A stretch of 64,000 nucleotides of DNA from Cladorhizidae sp. MBARI D1340-BT2 (lineage: Eukaryota > Porifera > Demospongiae > Poecilosclerida > Cladorhizidae), in NCBI GenBank assembly GCA_028752905.1, contig JAQNBH010000015.1:35694163-35758162 (forward strand). Direction: 5' to 3'. The position numbers and the translations under genes were made by a program. The notes beneath the pieces were generated by a model. It ran no database searches. It was not told the origin of the DNA and worked only from the letters and a program-made list of their open reading frames with translations. Position 1 is the first letter of the stretch. Each line of letters begins with the position of its first letter. This document shows, one piece after another, positions 1 to 12,384 of this stretch.

Positions 1-1090
1 ATCCATTCTCCAGATGAGTCTGGAAGCCTTAGAAAGATCTGCCTTGCCATTAGTGATCTGCAGGTGATGTACTGCACTTAAGTATGTTTTTATTAACTGA
101 TAGATATGGTACACCAGAAATAGATATGCTACAAATGACAGACAGTTGATTTGGTTGCAGTTAAAGCTATTTGTTTATACTTTCGGTAAAAGAAGATGTA
201 ATGGCGCTTGGGTCATAAGCGATAATCGGATTAGCATTGAGTTGCAGACATCTTGGCACTGCAACTGAACTAATCAGGATCTCAGCTGGTGGGCATTAGA
301 CTTGCAATTAACCTAGTCCACTTACTAAGGAATCGCACCTAATGCTATCTAATGAACGGAGGGATTTCATGATGAAAGATTGCACCTTCAAGGAAGAACT
401 TCCACCAAGCTAAGTCTGCCTTAGTCCCTGAATTAAGTAGTGGTTGGCTGTAACCTGGTATAGTCTGTCAAAGAGCTGAAGTAGAAAAATGCGGGCCAAG
501 AGAATAGTCACCATGTCTTCTCTACTGGTTCTCTCAGTTCAAATATGACATGCATTTTCAGGTTAATGTTTGCCAGCTTTGTTCCAATGCCTAGATTTGG
601 TGTGCCTTCAACTGCACCGTCCACAATAACATAAGATATCGATAACAGTGCTCATGAGAGGCCATTGTTGATATTTATAGCATGTAGGAATGTAAAATCA
701 ACTCTCATGGGCCACTAATTAGTTTAGTTGGAATTTGTGATTAAGCCAATTTGGCTAACATAGACAAGAGGACCGATCGACTATCCAAATAGTCTCCTGC
801 CCCTAGCTCTGCTGAAATGTAGTCTATGACCACTGGTGAATTCAGCTGGCCTTATGGGTATCCAGAGCCATTCCTATTAAATCCAATGTGGACTATGAAC
901 CAACATATTTTTACGAGATTAGTTTATTGTCAGGGTGTGCAGAAAAGAAATCCATCCAGTTCCCGAATAACAATGACAGATACGCAGGGCACTAGACTCG
1001 GATTAGTTTGTTGTCTGCTGGTTTCTTTGCCAGTCTCTCAGCCAGTTTGAATGCACCTGCCTGCAAGTCTGTGGCCTGTCTATCAGTCTG

Positions 1091-1254
1091 TCTGCTGGTC
1101 TGTATGTGTCAGCCATCTATCTGCTGGTCTCTAATTGTCTGCCTGCCAGTCAGTCTGCTGGTCTGTATGTGTCAGCCATCTATCTGCTGGTCTCTAATTG
1201 TCTGCTTGCCAGTCAGTCTGCTGGTCTGTATGTGTCGGCCTGCCAGTCTGTCTG
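1091..1254. repeat. 63-bp tandem repeat, about 2.6 copies
   Basis: The word TCTGCTGGTCTGTATGTGTC recurs at 1091, 1154 and 1217, a period of 63 bp. Because 63 is divisible by three, open frames appear on both strands; I do not regard them as genes. Confidence 0.8.
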
Positions 1255-3039
1255 CTAGTCTGGGACCTTGATCGATCAGAGCTACTGCTGGATACCAAAC
1301 CCAAAGTGTTCTGTGGCATGGTCTGGTTAAGAGCCTCCTGTTGGTTAAATACCCTGTCATAGCCTAGCCAGACATTGCTGGGTACTGCTGTGCCTCCCAA
1401 ATACTCAATCTTGCATTTGCAAGCATGTCTCATGTTCCTGAATTTGGTGACCTAATTCCTAATTGCTATATATGAGTTTTGATAATGACCATGAGAGGTT
1501 CAAGGCCTGGTCAGTAGTAAAGGACAGTCCACCCAGACGTCATTAATGGTACCAAATACACCAGCCAATGGTGGAGTAATTACCATGGTTGACTGGACAA
1601 GAATCCAAGCACAAAATAAAAATACTGAATGTGGTAGAGAAGTACTGCAATAAAGCAACAAACTAACTTTAAGGTTTCAATAACATCCAATTAGCAGTCC
1701 TGGTGATCAAGGCATTCTTCAATGGCCAAAGTGCAAATCATCCTTCTTATGTTCCTAGATGATAGTATATCCCCATGCCAATCAGGGATGGTTACTGCTA
1801 GGCTATCATCATTAACCTTTATTGATAATAACAACTCCACCACAAAAGGCTCTTCCCTAGCAATAGCGGCGGTTCTTGGATTTCCTCGACGGATGGTTCA
1901 CCAATCTCTGACCGATGGTCTAGGTATAAAATGGATGTAAGAAAAGGAGTGGGTGGTCCAGGCCTTCTGACAGAGGTGGACAACACAGACACCAGCACCC
2001 AGCTGTAATGCTAAGTTGCGTAAACATAAATGGGAAAAAAACTGGCCACAAAACCAGTCTGCTCTACTGCTGATTGAATATGTACACACACACATTGATA
2101 TATGAACAATCCACAAACCAAACTGGAGAGCATTTGCCTCCCACTACCATTGTAGGAGCATTGGGACAAATACCTCTCATATCACAGCCTAATAAATTTG
2201 TGCCTAATAGCACACCTCGCGTAGCAGCTTAGTGTCTTATGTACCACGAAAGGCCATGTGTGAATCATGGGTGGAACTAACACACCATTGTCCCCAGCTC
2301 TCAGAATATAACCCAATGAGAATTATTTGGGTATGTCTTGCTTGCCACTGCCCATGCAGCCACAACAGGTAGAGCAGTCACCAGAACCTACAACTGAGCC
2401 AGGCGGTCGCAACTGGAGGGGCGGTCTTCATAGAGCAAACATCGTATATCTCACTCCTCTCTACTATAACACCAACAATCAACACACTCCTATGCCTGTC
2501 CACAATTTATAGGTGTTTATCATTCTTTAGTTTGTAATCATGAGTCATTAATTACTACACATGGATAAACTGATTGGAAGCCAACATGGTGAACATTTTC
2601 TCCGACTACCATTGCAGGATAACTTGGCCCAGCACAGTCCACTGCCTAATAACTTGTTGCCTCATACTACACCTCACACTAGCAGCTGAGGGTCATAATG
2701 ACCAGGAATGCCATGGTTGAATCATTGTTGAAACTAACACTCACCATGTCCTTGCTAGAGTAGGCTCTACCCTAGAAACATGCTCCTAACTAACCACCTT
2801 CCAAGTGCCTGGTGTATCGTTGGTTTGGGGCCGGGTCAGCTGCATCTGATGCATTTCCACCCATACACATTGGCCTATGGCCTCCATCAGCTACTCCAGC
2901 ATCAATGTGAGACGGTCAAAAGTCGGAGGCTAAGGGACTTCATTGGAGCAGCAACTATGGCATGATCTGAACGTAGAGTGGATAAGCCCTGGAAACTCCA
3001 TGTGCCAACAACTTTCCATGTCGACTTGAGTAAAATACT

Positions 3040-3595
3040 AGCATTGGCTCGTGAAACAGGAAACACTCAGGTACATCTAATGCCAGAACTGGCTCGCAAC
3101 CTGGAAACACCCAGGTAGATCTAATGCTAGCACTGGTTCATGACACTGGAAAAATCCAGGTGGATCTAATGCTAGCACTTTCTTGTTACACTGGAAACAC
3201 CCAGGTAGATCTAATGCTTGCACTGGTTCACGACACTGGAAACACCCAGGTGGATCTAATGCTAGCACTTTCTTGTTACACTGGAAACACCCAGGTAGAT
3301 CTAATGCTAGCACTTTCTTGTTACATTGGAAACACCCAGGTAGATCTAATGCTTGCACTGGCTCACGACACTGGAAACACCAGATCTAATGCTTAGCACT
3401 TTCTTGTTACACTGGAAACACCCAGGTAGATCTAATGCTTGCACTGGCTCACGACACTGGAAACACCCAGGTAGATCTAATGCTAGCACTGGCTCATGAT
3501 ACTGGAAACACCCAGGTAGATCTAATGCTAGCACTGGCTCATGACACTGGAAACAACCAAGTAGATCTAATGTTAGCACTGGCTCTCAATGCTCT
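3040..3595. repeat. 45-bp minisatellite, about 12 copies, inside gene C intron
   Basis: A unit containing CTGGAAACACCCAGGTAGAT and CTAATGCTAGCACTGGCTC is repeated about twelve times with small variations (goes with casts such as a single shortened unit near 3380). The duplicate block at 50020-50080 holds only about one unit, so the array grew after the duplication. The period is divisible by three, which opens frames on both strands (for example 15-residue repeats read at 3124-3396 and 3435-3683). No splice or homology evidence supports coding. Confidence 0.9.
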
Positions 3596-4254
3596 AACCG
3601 AGTCTGAACCCGACTGGGACTGCACATGGTCTTGTTTGAAGAATGCCAGCCTCATGGGCTCCAGCTGGCACTGCCGAGGTTGAGGTACTCCTTCTAATGT
3701 TAACCTAATTAGTTCAAGTAGCATGTGATTGATTAACAGCCATAAGCACCTACAGGCATAAACTCAGACATCGTAAAAATGTTACTTTCAGTTTGATGGT
3801 CAAACAAGCACCCTTTTCAGCCTTAGCTATGCAGACACCTATGTTTACCTAAAATCACTCTGGAAGAGGTGTTACCAGATGGATATATTTCTGTAAGTTT
3901 TATTGTAGACATATGATGAAGTACTGCATAGCTTTTGCCTGTTACCTAAATGGAGGTGACTGTTACACCAAACTGCAGCTTTTTTCAAACTTTATTCTTG
4001 TAGCTGTAAACATTACATGTAACACACATAAAGAAGGTGGTTAGGTGAAAGTTGTGAAGTTCATAGAGTGCATATACTATGTCTTAGAACATGAAATCTA
4101 AAACTTCGTTTAATCTGGAGACCTTGGACTAACAACAGAAGAAAAACTCGTGATCACCTTCTAGTACGAATTTATTACAAATATGGTATGATGGCTACTA
4201 CTTCTTCATCTGCTCTAGATCATTGTTTCTGGTTATTTGACATGCATTCCTTTC

Positions 4255-5677
4255 TTAAGGCCAGTATGGCCCATTTTTTCCTTCAAAAAACTCGCACCTC
4301 TTTCAAGGGCCATAACTCCTGAACTACACCCCCTATGCCAGTGATTTTATGCTCAAAGGATAGATCTCTCTTAGTGCTTCAAAACAACATTAAAAAGTGA
4401 GGATAGGGTCTGTATACAGTGTGTGACACGCAGAAAAGCTGGTAAAAGTGAGAAAAATCAACCTTAAAACCCTACAAAGCCTAGCTAAAAAAATAAAACA
4501 GCTATGGCTTCCAAAACTCTTGGTAATATTGCTTAGACACTAATGAATGATTTAATAGAGTTAAATAGTGCTTGCTAAGTGCACTACCAGCTGTACAATT
4601 GGCTGCGTGCCAGCACTTTTAATTGCCACTAAGGACAGTTGTGAATAAACTTATAACTTGGAAGTGCTTATAGCTACTACTTAACTAACTCTATTAAATC
4701 ATAGAGCAAAGACAGAGCTATAAAATGATATATAATTAAGTAGGTAGCTACATGATAATTTTTCTTAGAGATATCCTTTTTTGAAATTCAAAAAGGCTCT
4801 TTTTTTGGAAATGTGGGAAATCGCTGTTGAAGTTGGACTATATACTTTCAAGGGGAGACAATGGTATTTTTTTATATTTTTAAAAAAACGTATTATTACA
4901 ACTTTAGAGCTCCGTAGATTCTGCAACCTTCATGGTATAGACTTGATATATAGCTCAAAAGATAGGTCTCTCTGTGTGCTCTCTTTTGATACTAAAATAT
5001 GTTTCATAGGTATAACTATAGGCAAGTTACTAGACCCTGAAGTGGAGGGACCTCAAAAACCTGCATCCCAAAGTCCCCATCCAGAATAACTCTAGATTGC
5101 TAAGTCAATCAATGCCCTCAATTTTCCAATCAACGCCCTCAATTTTCTACCCGCCCGCTTGACCAGGTAATAAATTTTTAACGCCTAATGAAAAAGGTCA
5201 TTGCATGCTCTAGGGCTTCCTCTAGCCACTCGTACCAATTTCAATTTTTTTTGGCACTTAGCAATCTGGAGTTATTCTGGATGGGGACTTTGGGATGCAG
5301 GTTTTTGAGGTCCCTCCACTTTAGGGTCTAGTAACTTGCCTATAGTTATACCTATGAAACATATTTTAGTATCAAAAGAGAGCACACAGAGAGACCTCTC
5401 TTCTGAGCTATATATCAAGTCCACACCATAAAGTTTGCAGAATCTACGGAGCTCTAAAGGTGTAACCACAAGTAAAAATTAAATTAAAATAAAAAATGCC
5501 CTCCTTCAATTTTTCAGTTGAATGAAGTGTAGGCCTGGATAAAATCCACCATAACTTGAGACTTGTGATTCCTAATGTTTCCAAATTTGAAAGACAATTT
5601 GTACAGATGTTTAGAAATTATATAAGCACACAAAAAAAGGTCAAATATTGAGGGAAAATGGGCCATACTGGCCTTAA
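4255..5677. mobile_element. Non-autonomous piggyBac-like element with TTAA target duplication
   Basis: The element runs 4259-5673 (1415 bp) between two TTAA copies at 4255-4258 and 5674-5677. Its ends are inverted repeats starting GGCCAGTATGGCCCATTTT. The duplicated block has an unoccupied single TTAA at 50909-50912 in identical flanking sequence, so the insertion and its 4-bp target duplication are seen directly. TTAA duplication is the hallmark of the piggyBac superfamily. There is no transposase, so it is MITE-like. Two internal arms (4888-5106 and 5251-5475) are inverted copies around a 144-bp loop, which makes mirrored open frames on both strands; these are not genes. Terminal GGCC rather than CCC is atypical for piggyBac, so the superfamily call rests mainly on TTAA. 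Confidence 0.82.
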
Positions 5678-5741
5678 CCTACTAACAAGTACTACCACTA
5701 TTATATATATATTATAATTCAGTAACTCTAATAAGGCTTAC

Positions 5742-6056
5742 CTTTTATAGTGAGTGTGCCCACCATGTCACTGTCCATGACTTCATTTCTGACAGTGTAT
5801 GTGAACTCTCCAGTTACTTGGCCTATCACAGTTAGCCTGCTCTCATAGAATCTGTCAGAGCAAGGATTCTCACTCATCAGTATTGGGTCAGCAATGGTGT
5901 AGGGGTCATTAGAGGAGAGGACGACACCTTCTCTTCTCCAAGTGAAGGATATAGGTGCACCTCCTTTAGAAATACCTTGCAGCACATATCTATATTGTGA
6001 AGGATCTCGGAAATTACTTGGTCCATCCACTGCTACTGTGCTTTGTGTAATAGCAC
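5742..6056 (-). CDS. Receptor gene C, Ig-like domain exon
   Basis: This 315-nt exon is flanked by an AG acceptor (6058-6057) and a GTAAGC donor (5741 down), starts and ends in phase 1, and encodes one Ig-like fold. Visible marks are the core tryptophan in SFTWRREGVVLSS, the NPCSDRFYES loop and a terminal strand reading FTYTVRNEV. The position normally held by the second Ig cysteine (Y-x-C) is threonine, while a cysteine lies in the NPC loop. Its paralogue is 50975-51292. It would sit outside the cell as a binding domain. The downstream FNIII exons lie beyond the left edge. I assign Ig-like by pattern; no database comparison was possible. Confidence 0.8.
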
Positions 6057-6142
6057 CTAGACATACATAATGATAATAATATGCATATCAAATACAAAAT
6101 CATAATATTGCTAATATAAAGTGGAAAATGGACGACAAATAC

Positions 6143-6215
6143 CATTGACTGTCAAGGCATGGTGTCCATCCATATAAGCTTTGATACTATTGCATGTGAG
6201 AGATACCAAACAGTT
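6143..6215 (-). CDS. Receptor gene C, short upstream Ig exon (5' boundary unresolved)
   Basis: Directly upstream of the 86-bp intron 6057-6142, the minus strand reads LVSLTCNSIKAYMDGHHAL, then TVN and a phase-1 GTATTT donor. SLTC is the usual context of the first Ig cysteine, so this is likely the first part of the same Ig-like domain. Upstream in this frame there is a TGA with no intervening AG acceptor, so I cannot place the 5' end, and the exon may be damaged. The paralogous copy (51379 upward) keeps KAYMD but has lost SLTC. Confidence 0.5.
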
Positions 6216-6432
6216 TCAATCTTCTTGGTAAAGTGATAAAATATATACACCTACACATACATTCTACACCTACACATACATTCAAGAAGAAAAATGTTTT
6301 CAAACAACTATAGTGGATGGAATAGAAATTAATGAGCAAAACTATATTTATCTAGCTAATTAATGGCTAGATGACATTTACAGTTTTAAACTGAGCATTA
6401 TGCATATTTTTAAAAAGGAGTTTAATATAATT

Positions 6433-7670
6433 ATTGCAATCTTGCTAATCTGAACACTGAGAATCCAATGGAGTTTGTACAAACAGTAGGGCAAGGCTCA
6501 GAGTGATGGAGCAGTCCAGAAGCTTATTGCTTCATCTGGCTGGATGTGGAGGTTCTGCCAAACCAATACTATTAGGCAGCTTTCATTGCAGGGGGAAGGG
6601 CTACCAACTGATGATAAATTCATCCCCGAATTCCAAGCTTTTGTTAGGGATAGTGGCTACAGTCTTAATCACGTTTTTAACTATGATGAGACTGGCCTAT
6701 ACTACATGCTTCTCTCATAGAAATCCCTGGCTGCCCACTTTGAGAAGTCTGCTGATGGATGCATGGAGAAGCGGATCACTTCAATGCATGCTCAAAACGA
6801 TGGGCAAAATATAGCTCCCCTTGGTGTTCATTGGAAAAGAAAAAAATCCATGCTGCTTCAAGAACATCAATCATGATTACCTGCCTGTGGTGTGCAAGAA
6901 TATTTGGGTCAATGCAGCTTTTGTTCACCAACTAACTTTGTTCCTAGCGTGTGTGCTCTTGCTTGATAACCTGCACATCCTCTGCAGATGGCAAGTTATC
7001 ACCAAATTCCTTCCTCCCAATGTTACTTCTCTGATTCAACTGATGGATCAAGGTGTTTAGGAGGCAATCAAGCACTAGTATAGGAAGAAAATTGTTTGAA
7101 CAAATTTTTCTTCGAGATGAAAATGGCACATCCATTGTCGAACTCTTGAAGCGAATCGACATGCTAAAAGTGTCAAGGATCATTGCAGCCTCCTGGAATG
7201 CGATCAAAGAGTTGACCCTCCGGCTCTGAAGGAGGGAGGTTCTACCTATGGAGGAATAAGATGAGGAAAGCCAAGACAGCCAAGAACCTGATGCTGACTC
7301 TTCTCTAGTCGAGTGCCACTCCTACTTCCAGGGTTTTGGGTAATATTTGCAACATTGAGGAGTAGCTGCAGGCTGACACCAGTGATAACGGTTTTGCTCA
7401 CTTGAGCAATGCCAAGATAATTTTAGAATTTTAGAAGTGATAAGCCCTGATTCACATAAACATGATGATGAGACAGAGGTAATAGCTGACTCCTCCAATC
7501 TATTGATTCCACATGGACATGCTCTTGGAATGTTTGACAACTGCATAGCTTGGCTGCAGCAGTAAGATAAAGTGAGTGCCTATAACCTATCTATGCAGTA
7601 TGACCTTCGCAGTAAAGAAACAAATGACCACTATCACTCAGAAGAAGCTAACTGAATATTTCTCTGTTTA
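6433..7670 (+). pseudogene. Tigger/pogo transposase relic (C-terminal part retained)
   Basis: The fragment starts with a Tigger-type end (GCAATCTTGCTAATCTGAAC) and then the end of a CENP-B-like HTH domain (SGWMWRFC type, about 6530). It continues with DDE-domain pieces: FNYDETGLYYM (about 6675), a block around PLGVHWKRKKSM, LLLDNLHIL (about 6958) and TSLIQLMDQGV (about 7025-7058), and ends in a KKQMTTITQKKLTEYF-like tail near 7615-7667. Stops and frameshifts interrupt it several times. The N-terminal half is deleted relative to the related copy at 51652-52436. Both copies have matching flanks, so the insertion predates the segmental duplication. Confidence 0.8.
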
Positions 7671-7897
7671 AATTCACTGTAGTTACATATAGAGCACATG
7701 TAATGCTGTATAACCTATTACCATAGGTGCCGGAAGCAATTCTGAAGTGGAGAGACCATTGCTGCAGTGCAATGCTGGGCTCTACATCTGCTGGCACCCC
7801 CCAAGACATCAGTTGTTAATTTGCTTTTCTTGTCAATGATTTTGTAAGTCACACAATTATAATAATAATAATATAAACTAGGCACAAGTTAGTGTAA
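7671..7897. other. Unassigned spacer between Tigger and hAT relics
   Basis: AT-rich sequence with no supported gene. It probably contains the ends of the flanking Tigger and hAT elements, but I could not identify their terminal repeats. Confidence 0.4.
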
Positions 7898-9925
7898 TTA
7901 GTCTGTATTAAGAAACTTTCCAAATAATGTTTGACGATGTTCTGAAGCATGAACAAATTCGTTGCCAATATCTATAAGCAAAAGTTGATCTGTTAAATCT
8001 TTGTGAATGTGCAACATCATTACACTATTGAGCCTGGTCTGTGTCATTGTTGATCGTAGATAATGTTTTATTCTCCGGAGTGAACTGAACGACCGTTCAC
8101 TGACAGCATTAGTGGCTGGCATTAACAAAATGTGTGCTGCTAATGAGCTTCAGAAAGATCTCGGAGAAACTTCAGAATGGAAGGAAGATTGTGCTCAGCG
8201 GAATTCTGGGGGAAAATACTGTTAAATATAACCAATTGTATTTGAAGTTGATCACGCTTAAAGTCGTCCCCATAGAAGTTTGTGACAAACTCAAGGTCTT
8301 CTTCATATTCCTGCTTCTTTACAGCCTTTAAGAGAAGACCTTCCAGTCTGCAATACACCCGATACCCTGGCTGTTCAAATCTGTGCTTGATACTACCAAC
8401 AATGTGGTCAAATGCTTCGAAATATATTTGCCGATACATGCTCTCAACATCTTGAATGACAGTGCCAACACCTGTACCAATTTCATACCGTCTTGGCACT
8501 TTCCTTATTCGTGGTAGTTCAGGATCAGCGACTCCAAAATCACTGGCCATTTTCTGAGCTTTTGCCCAAAACAAAGTGAAATTTTCATCCGATCGAAGCA
8601 ACTCTAGAGTAGTCCAGGTCATTCTTGCTATATCCTGACCCTCAGCAGCAGAAAAACGTGGTGATTGAAGGGCCTTGCTAAGGTTGTCACTATGTCTAAG
8701 CACCAACTCCCCTAACAGAACTCCATAGAAGAAGTCAAGTCTTCATTTGCGCATCTACTCCAATTATCCTGGATCTCATTTCTGTTTCTCTAACATGTCC
8801 AAGGACTCTTCCCATAATAACTGAAGTACTATGTAATTTGACAAAATGCTCTTCAACGCATCCGCACGCACTGTCCATCTTGTTAGGCAAAGAATTCTAA
8901 TACCTGCCGTTTCAAGATGGAGTTGCTGCTTTATTTTTTCCAAAGTAGCATCACGACGTGGTGACTTCTTAACCAACTTTGTAATTTCATAAACGGTATC
9001 AAGGGCATTTCTCATTACTTTGGACTGCTTGATGGTGTCAGAGCATGCTAGGTTGAGTGAATGCCCATAACAGTGTGTAAATAATGCTCTTGGTTCCTCT
9101 TCTAATATACAAGTAGATACACCACTCCTGGATCCAGCCATGGCTGCTGCTCCATCATAACATTGCCCTCTTAGTTTTGTAATGCTTACGTTCATCCTGT
9201 TGAATGTGTCAAGAATGACGTTCAGCAATACCACAGCCTCAGTAGAAGCAATCCAATAAACTCTTCATGAGCTTCCAAAAAGTTATCGACCAATCGACAG
9301 CAAAGCACTACCTGTTCCGTGTTTGATATATCCGTTGTCTCATCCACCATTATTGCAAAGAAAGGTGCGGAATGTATTGAAGCAATTACTCTACGCAACA
9401 CTTGTAAAGACATGATCTTAAGGATTTCATTTTGAATGTCAGATGATATATATTTATCAGTCTTCTTCTGCATCCATTCATTGATCCTGGGATCGTCTTC
9501 TGCACGAAGCTTCAAAAGTTGGCAAAAATTGGACTCTGACTGATCTCCATGACCTCTAAGAGCTAGTCCTTGTCTTGACAAGAATCGAATATTTGATAGT
9601 ATCTTCAAAAAGCACTGACGGCGATCAAGCTTCTCATGTTTGTGCTGCTGCGATAACATTTCAGCAACATCCAGAGAGGTGGCTGGTAAGGTTACATTTT
9701 TAATACTGCTTCTTTGTGGCATTTTGTAACTTGATGGCTAGAAAACTTCACCGAAGCATCTTTCAAATTAGTAAAACCTTTAGAAAGGCTGCATCAGAAT
9801 TTGATGACCACTGAAGCTTTCTCTCAGAACTCGCCCTCATGCATGTGGAACACAAAACGGAGTCATTTTCTTCATTGTAGTGAAGCCATGGCCACAGATC
9901 AAACCAAGAGGGCTGGAAACATCTT
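7898..9925 (-). pseudogene. hAT transposase (TTF zinc finger, DUF4371-like, dimerisation domain), frameshifted
   Basis: Reading leftwards, a TTF-type zinc finger comes first (FDLWPWLHYNEENDSVLCST near 9925-9850, then CHKE near 9720). The catalytic region follows with AIMVDETTDISNTEQ (about 9340), and a frame change occurs near 9225. Next come CYDGAAAMAG (about 9150), LTRWTVRADAL (about 8870), a long helical segment (8140-8706), and the hAT C-terminal dimerisation motif SERSFSSLRRIKHYLRSTM (about 8090-8040). This is the ZMYM1-like type of hAT. Breaks near 9225, 8700-8776 and 8130 make it inactive as read, though it is almost full length. It lies in the first intron of gene C. Confidence 0.85.
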
Positions 9926-10356
9926 TTCACTACTTAATTTAAAAAAAAATTTTTTAATATATATTTTTTTTGGTAAAAAAGTGGGACGGCCATGGCCGCT
10001 GCGGCCGCTGCGGTTCCGTCGCCCATGAATTTACAACTACAGTACATACACAGTTTGGGCAATCCAAACAATTCGAACACCCCTAGGTACAGGCCTAGTC
10101 GGATTGAGGTTGCACTGCATTGGCATTTGTGAGTTGGTTAAGTGGTAAAAGGTCATAACTTGTTGGTTGAGATGAGTCTTGTTTCTGTTTTTTTTTGACT
10201 GGACAATTCAATACTTGATATTATTTTTTGGGGGTCAAATTTCTTTTTATAGTTGAGGAACTAGACTAATATCCAACTGCTGGGGCTTCGGATACTATTC
10301 CTAACCTGAGAATGTTATTGAACTTTCTCAAAGCTCAAAGCAAGACAACAAAGGTA
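9926..10356. other. Gap between two hAT elements
   Basis: Poly-T/A-rich stretch with a short GC-rich patch (CGGCCGCTGCGG near 10000). It may hold the 5' end of the left hAT and the 3' end of the right one. No gene is supported. Confidence 0.4.
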
Positions 10357-12384
10357 TTATTCCAGGAATTCATCTGAAAGTTTAGCATCAAAACAACAAG
10401 AATGAGAATTGCTGTTAAACTTGACTGACATTAAAGAAACAATGGTATCCTGGTTTAGACAGGATCTCTGGTCCGTGTGGACTTTTCTGATTATAGAAAA
10501 GCCCCTCTTTGCATCAGCATTGGAGCAGGGTGTGGTCAACAGACCAGCCATGAGATGGAACAAGCAACTAAACCTTAACTCCCCAGCCAAAGTTTTGATC
10601 TGGCCCACTTTCCACCAAAAAGAGCCAGCACAAGGCTTTTCTACAGTTTTGGTGATGTAGTATGTATCTGGTTTAGGAATGTCAGCTGGGGAAAGAAGAA
10701 AGTCATAAAATTCCTCTTCAATGTTGTCAAGTGATTCAGAATCAGATAAACCAATCTGCAGAAATCGTCTCGCCAAATTCAAGACAGTAGCTGTTGAATA
10801 AGTGGATGTTTTGTCTGGCTGAAGAACACGGATCCCCAAAAGGAAACCATTTTTGCAAAGGTTGCCAAGTAGAAGTTGCGTACTGCTGTAAAGAATGGCT
10901 TTGGATCTCTCTCTTCTTCAAATGCTGCAAGACAGCCCCAAGTTTCAGTACCTACATTCCTAGACTCTCATCTGAAACCTGACACTCTTCATCAAACTTG
11001 AGAAGTCTTAAGGTTGTCACCAGCAGCAAGAATAGTTTCAGCCGAGAACAAATTTTTTGCATACAGCTTTACAAGTCGACTTAGCTCTTCATAAAGTCCG
11101 CAGGTAGTATTTTCTATTGACTTCTGGAATTAAAACGATCCATTGAAGACAAGATGAAAGCTAAGAATTGAAGAATAAGCTTGGTGAGAGGATTCTGTAG
11201 CCTACGAGTGATACTAATTACTTTCTCAGTCTGTTCATCACAGGATAGGAAGTAAGATATCAAACCTTCAAGCTGATTTAGATATCTATTCACACATTGA
11301 AGCAGACTTAGCCATCATGTGGGACAATGCTTTAAGATAGCTTTAGGTTCAGAATCAAAAAGGGAGCACCAATGGTCAACAAAAAGCTGACCTCTCTCCT
11401 CTCTTGCTGCTATGATAAAAATAATAAAAAACATCAACAAATAGCTGGTCTATATTCACTTGTAATGTCTGTAAGCCAGCTTTGATGGTGAGATCAGCCA
11501 AGTGGCAAATGCAACCAACATCATAGAGATGAGGCACCTAATTTTTTATGAACTTTTGTACTCCAGATCTCGCACCTTTCATGACATTGGCAGTGTCAAA
11601 CATGAAAGCTAGGGCCTTGTTGATATCCAAACCATTCTTTTTCAAAGATTCTGTAAGAGCCTGGAAAATGTTTCTTGCAGTACCAATGTTGACCACTGGC
11701 ATATCCAGGAACCTCGTACACACGTTCTTTTGTTCAGTGTCATCAAAGATTCTTATGAGAATGATACAAGACTTATCAGTGTGATCATTTGATTCGTTCA
11801 CCATGATGGAAACAGTTTATTGGTCATATTCTCTGTTATAGACTTTTTATAGTGAGGTGCAAGAGCCTCTGTTACAATGGCTGCTGTTTTGGTATGCCCA
11901 TATGCAATTTTTTTGGCAATATCCGAATCCGGAAACATAACTTTGAACAGCTTAGTGGCATGATCACTAGTTTTGAAAGATATGTTGTGTTTAGCCACAA
12001 ACAATGCCCACCTCGTCTCAGCCTCAGTAACATTCTTTCGTGCTTGTGGTCTAAAAAATGATGAAACTGATTGGGATGTAGCTAGTAGCATCCATTGCCA
12101 TTTCCTTGTGATGTTTCCCTGTAATATGGGTAGTCACATCATTTCTCCCCCCATGGGAAACACTAAAATCGGAAGAGCACAAGGAGCAGTGTGCAAATGT
12201 GTCACCTATAAAGTCATAACAAGATCTACATTAGTACAGTCAATATAAGTTCTAACAGGCTTGCTATTACCTCTATAACTCTCTCCTATTCCTTGAAATT
12301 CTTTTACCCATGTAGAGGTAAAGTGACACTGCCTCTTTGACTTCTTGCGTGGAGGTGTTACCGATTCCTCAGGCTCAGCCATAA
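10357..12384 (-). pseudogene. Second hAT-type transposase relic with BED-like finger and likely intron
   Basis: A plausible start reads MAEPEESVTPPRKKSKRQ at 12384-12330. A probable intron of about 60 bp follows (donor GTAATA near 12270, acceptor near 12210). Next is a finger-like segment with AHCSLCSSDF and THITGKHHKEM (12200-12100). The central domain includes ALAFMFDTANVMKGARSGVQ (about 11580) and the C-terminus NADAKRGFSIIRKVHTDQRS (about 10520), the hAT dimerisation signature. The reading frame is broken at least four times and the segment 10840-11530 is poor. It is a different hAT lineage from the one at 7898-9925. Confidence 0.78.

Larger units (their letters stand above)
1..6480. repeat. 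Segmental duplication, left copy (gene C side)
   Basis: This block matches 47820-51700 in the same orientation. Anchors include position 74 against 47828, about 3900 against 50455, and the Ig-like exons 5742-6056 against 50975-51292. The introns next to the exons have the same length (86 bp). It is an intron-plus-exon segment of a duplicated receptor gene. The two copies differ by a piggyBac-like insertion at 4259-5673 (here only), a 45-bp minisatellite (expanded here), and a 71-bp repeat (expanded only in the other copy). Up to position 5741 the sequence is the intron downstream of the Ig-like exon, and I see no other exon in it. Confidence 0.85.

Noticed and set aside
3077..3683. Several open frames on both strands with 15-residue repeats
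   Set aside because: They follow from a 45-bp tandem array whose period is divisible by three; the paralogous intron has one unit and no coding context.
4781..5469. Mirror-image open frames that share a long common peptide on opposite strands
   Set aside because: They lie in the inverted arms of the piggyBac-like element; identical peptides on both strands reflect the inverted repeat, not a gene.
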